From contig OX031063.1 in assembly GCA_943736015.1 (NCBI GenBank), positions 36,672,172-36,736,171 of the forward strand: a stretch of 64,000 nt of DNA. The letters run 5' to 3'. The DNA is from Tridacna crocea. Lineage: Eukaryota; Mollusca; Bivalvia; Cardiida; Cardiidae. How positions within the stretch are numbered: position 1 is the first letter of the stretch; each line of letters opens with the position of its first letter. The position numbers and the translations under genes are program-made. The notes below the pieces were generated by a model that saw only the letters and a list, made by a program, of their open reading frames with translations, did no database searches and was not told where the DNA came from. Below are positions 63,966 through 64,000 of this stretch, in pieces.

Positions 63966-64000
63966 CTGGACATAGAGAGGATAGAAACTAAACAGTTCCT

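Overview
The window looks like a piece of nuclear DNA from an invertebrate animal, most likely a heterodont bivalve mollusc. Host genes are split into small exons with GT-AG introns, the intergenic and intronic DNA is packed with short palindromic DNA transposons, and the recognisable host genes (two neighbouring mitochondria-eating-protein-like genes and a secreted coiled-coil/C1q gene) belong to families expanded in bivalves. The species is not determined. Exon chains below were built by checking splice signals and reading phase by eye.

Layout. 1-5068 (minus): 5' part of a Mieap-like gene (four exons seen; the rest lies off the left edge). 5069-11350: no genes seen, mostly palindromic repeats. 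11351-17790 (minus): a complete six-exon paralogue of that gene. 19.39-19.64 kb: Tc1/mariner transposase remnant. 21358-24668 (minus): a two-exon signal peptide/coiled-coil/C1q gene with two nonsense codons in the C1q exon. 25-33.3 kb: dense TTAA-flanked MITEs, a 362-bp tandem duplication and a second Tc1 remnant. 26.97 kb and 33369-35816 (plus): a large nuclear-type protein with two C-terminal zinc fingers and several SUMO-type motifs. 36-43.1 kb: more MITEs and a hAT-like non-autonomous element.

43100-53290 (plus): the most notable locus, a decaying Maverick/Polinton-type endogenous virus. In order it carries a 5'-truncated packaging ATPase, a penton-like minor capsid protein, a conserved hydrophobic core-like protein, a dUTPase-fold-like protein, a membrane-segment/coiled-coil protein, a DUF8207-like protein, a small Ala/Lys-repeat protein, an intact major capsid protein, a small SAP/NUMOD1-like protein and a protein-primed-type family B DNA polymerase. 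Five genes are open and five are broken. Almost every gene has an A/T-rich box (TATATAAAA type) directly against its ATG, a compact virus-like expression layout. No integrase or cysteine protease gene is present; the left side ends exactly at a MITE.

53.3-58.4 kb: a cluster of one palindromic repeat family about 500 bp long. 59991-63965 (minus): the 3' half of an SLC6 neurotransmitter/amino-acid transporter gene, six exons in phase, one intron with a GC donor; its 5' half lies off the right edge.

Repeats account for much of the rest. The main family (F1) is a roughly 200-230 bp palindromic MITE with TTAA target duplications and CCCTTTACC-like ends, about 30 copies. A second family (F2, five copies) shares its ends and inner core. 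One F1 insertion can be compared with an unoccupied related site elsewhere in the window, which supports precise TTAA insertion of the piggyBac type.
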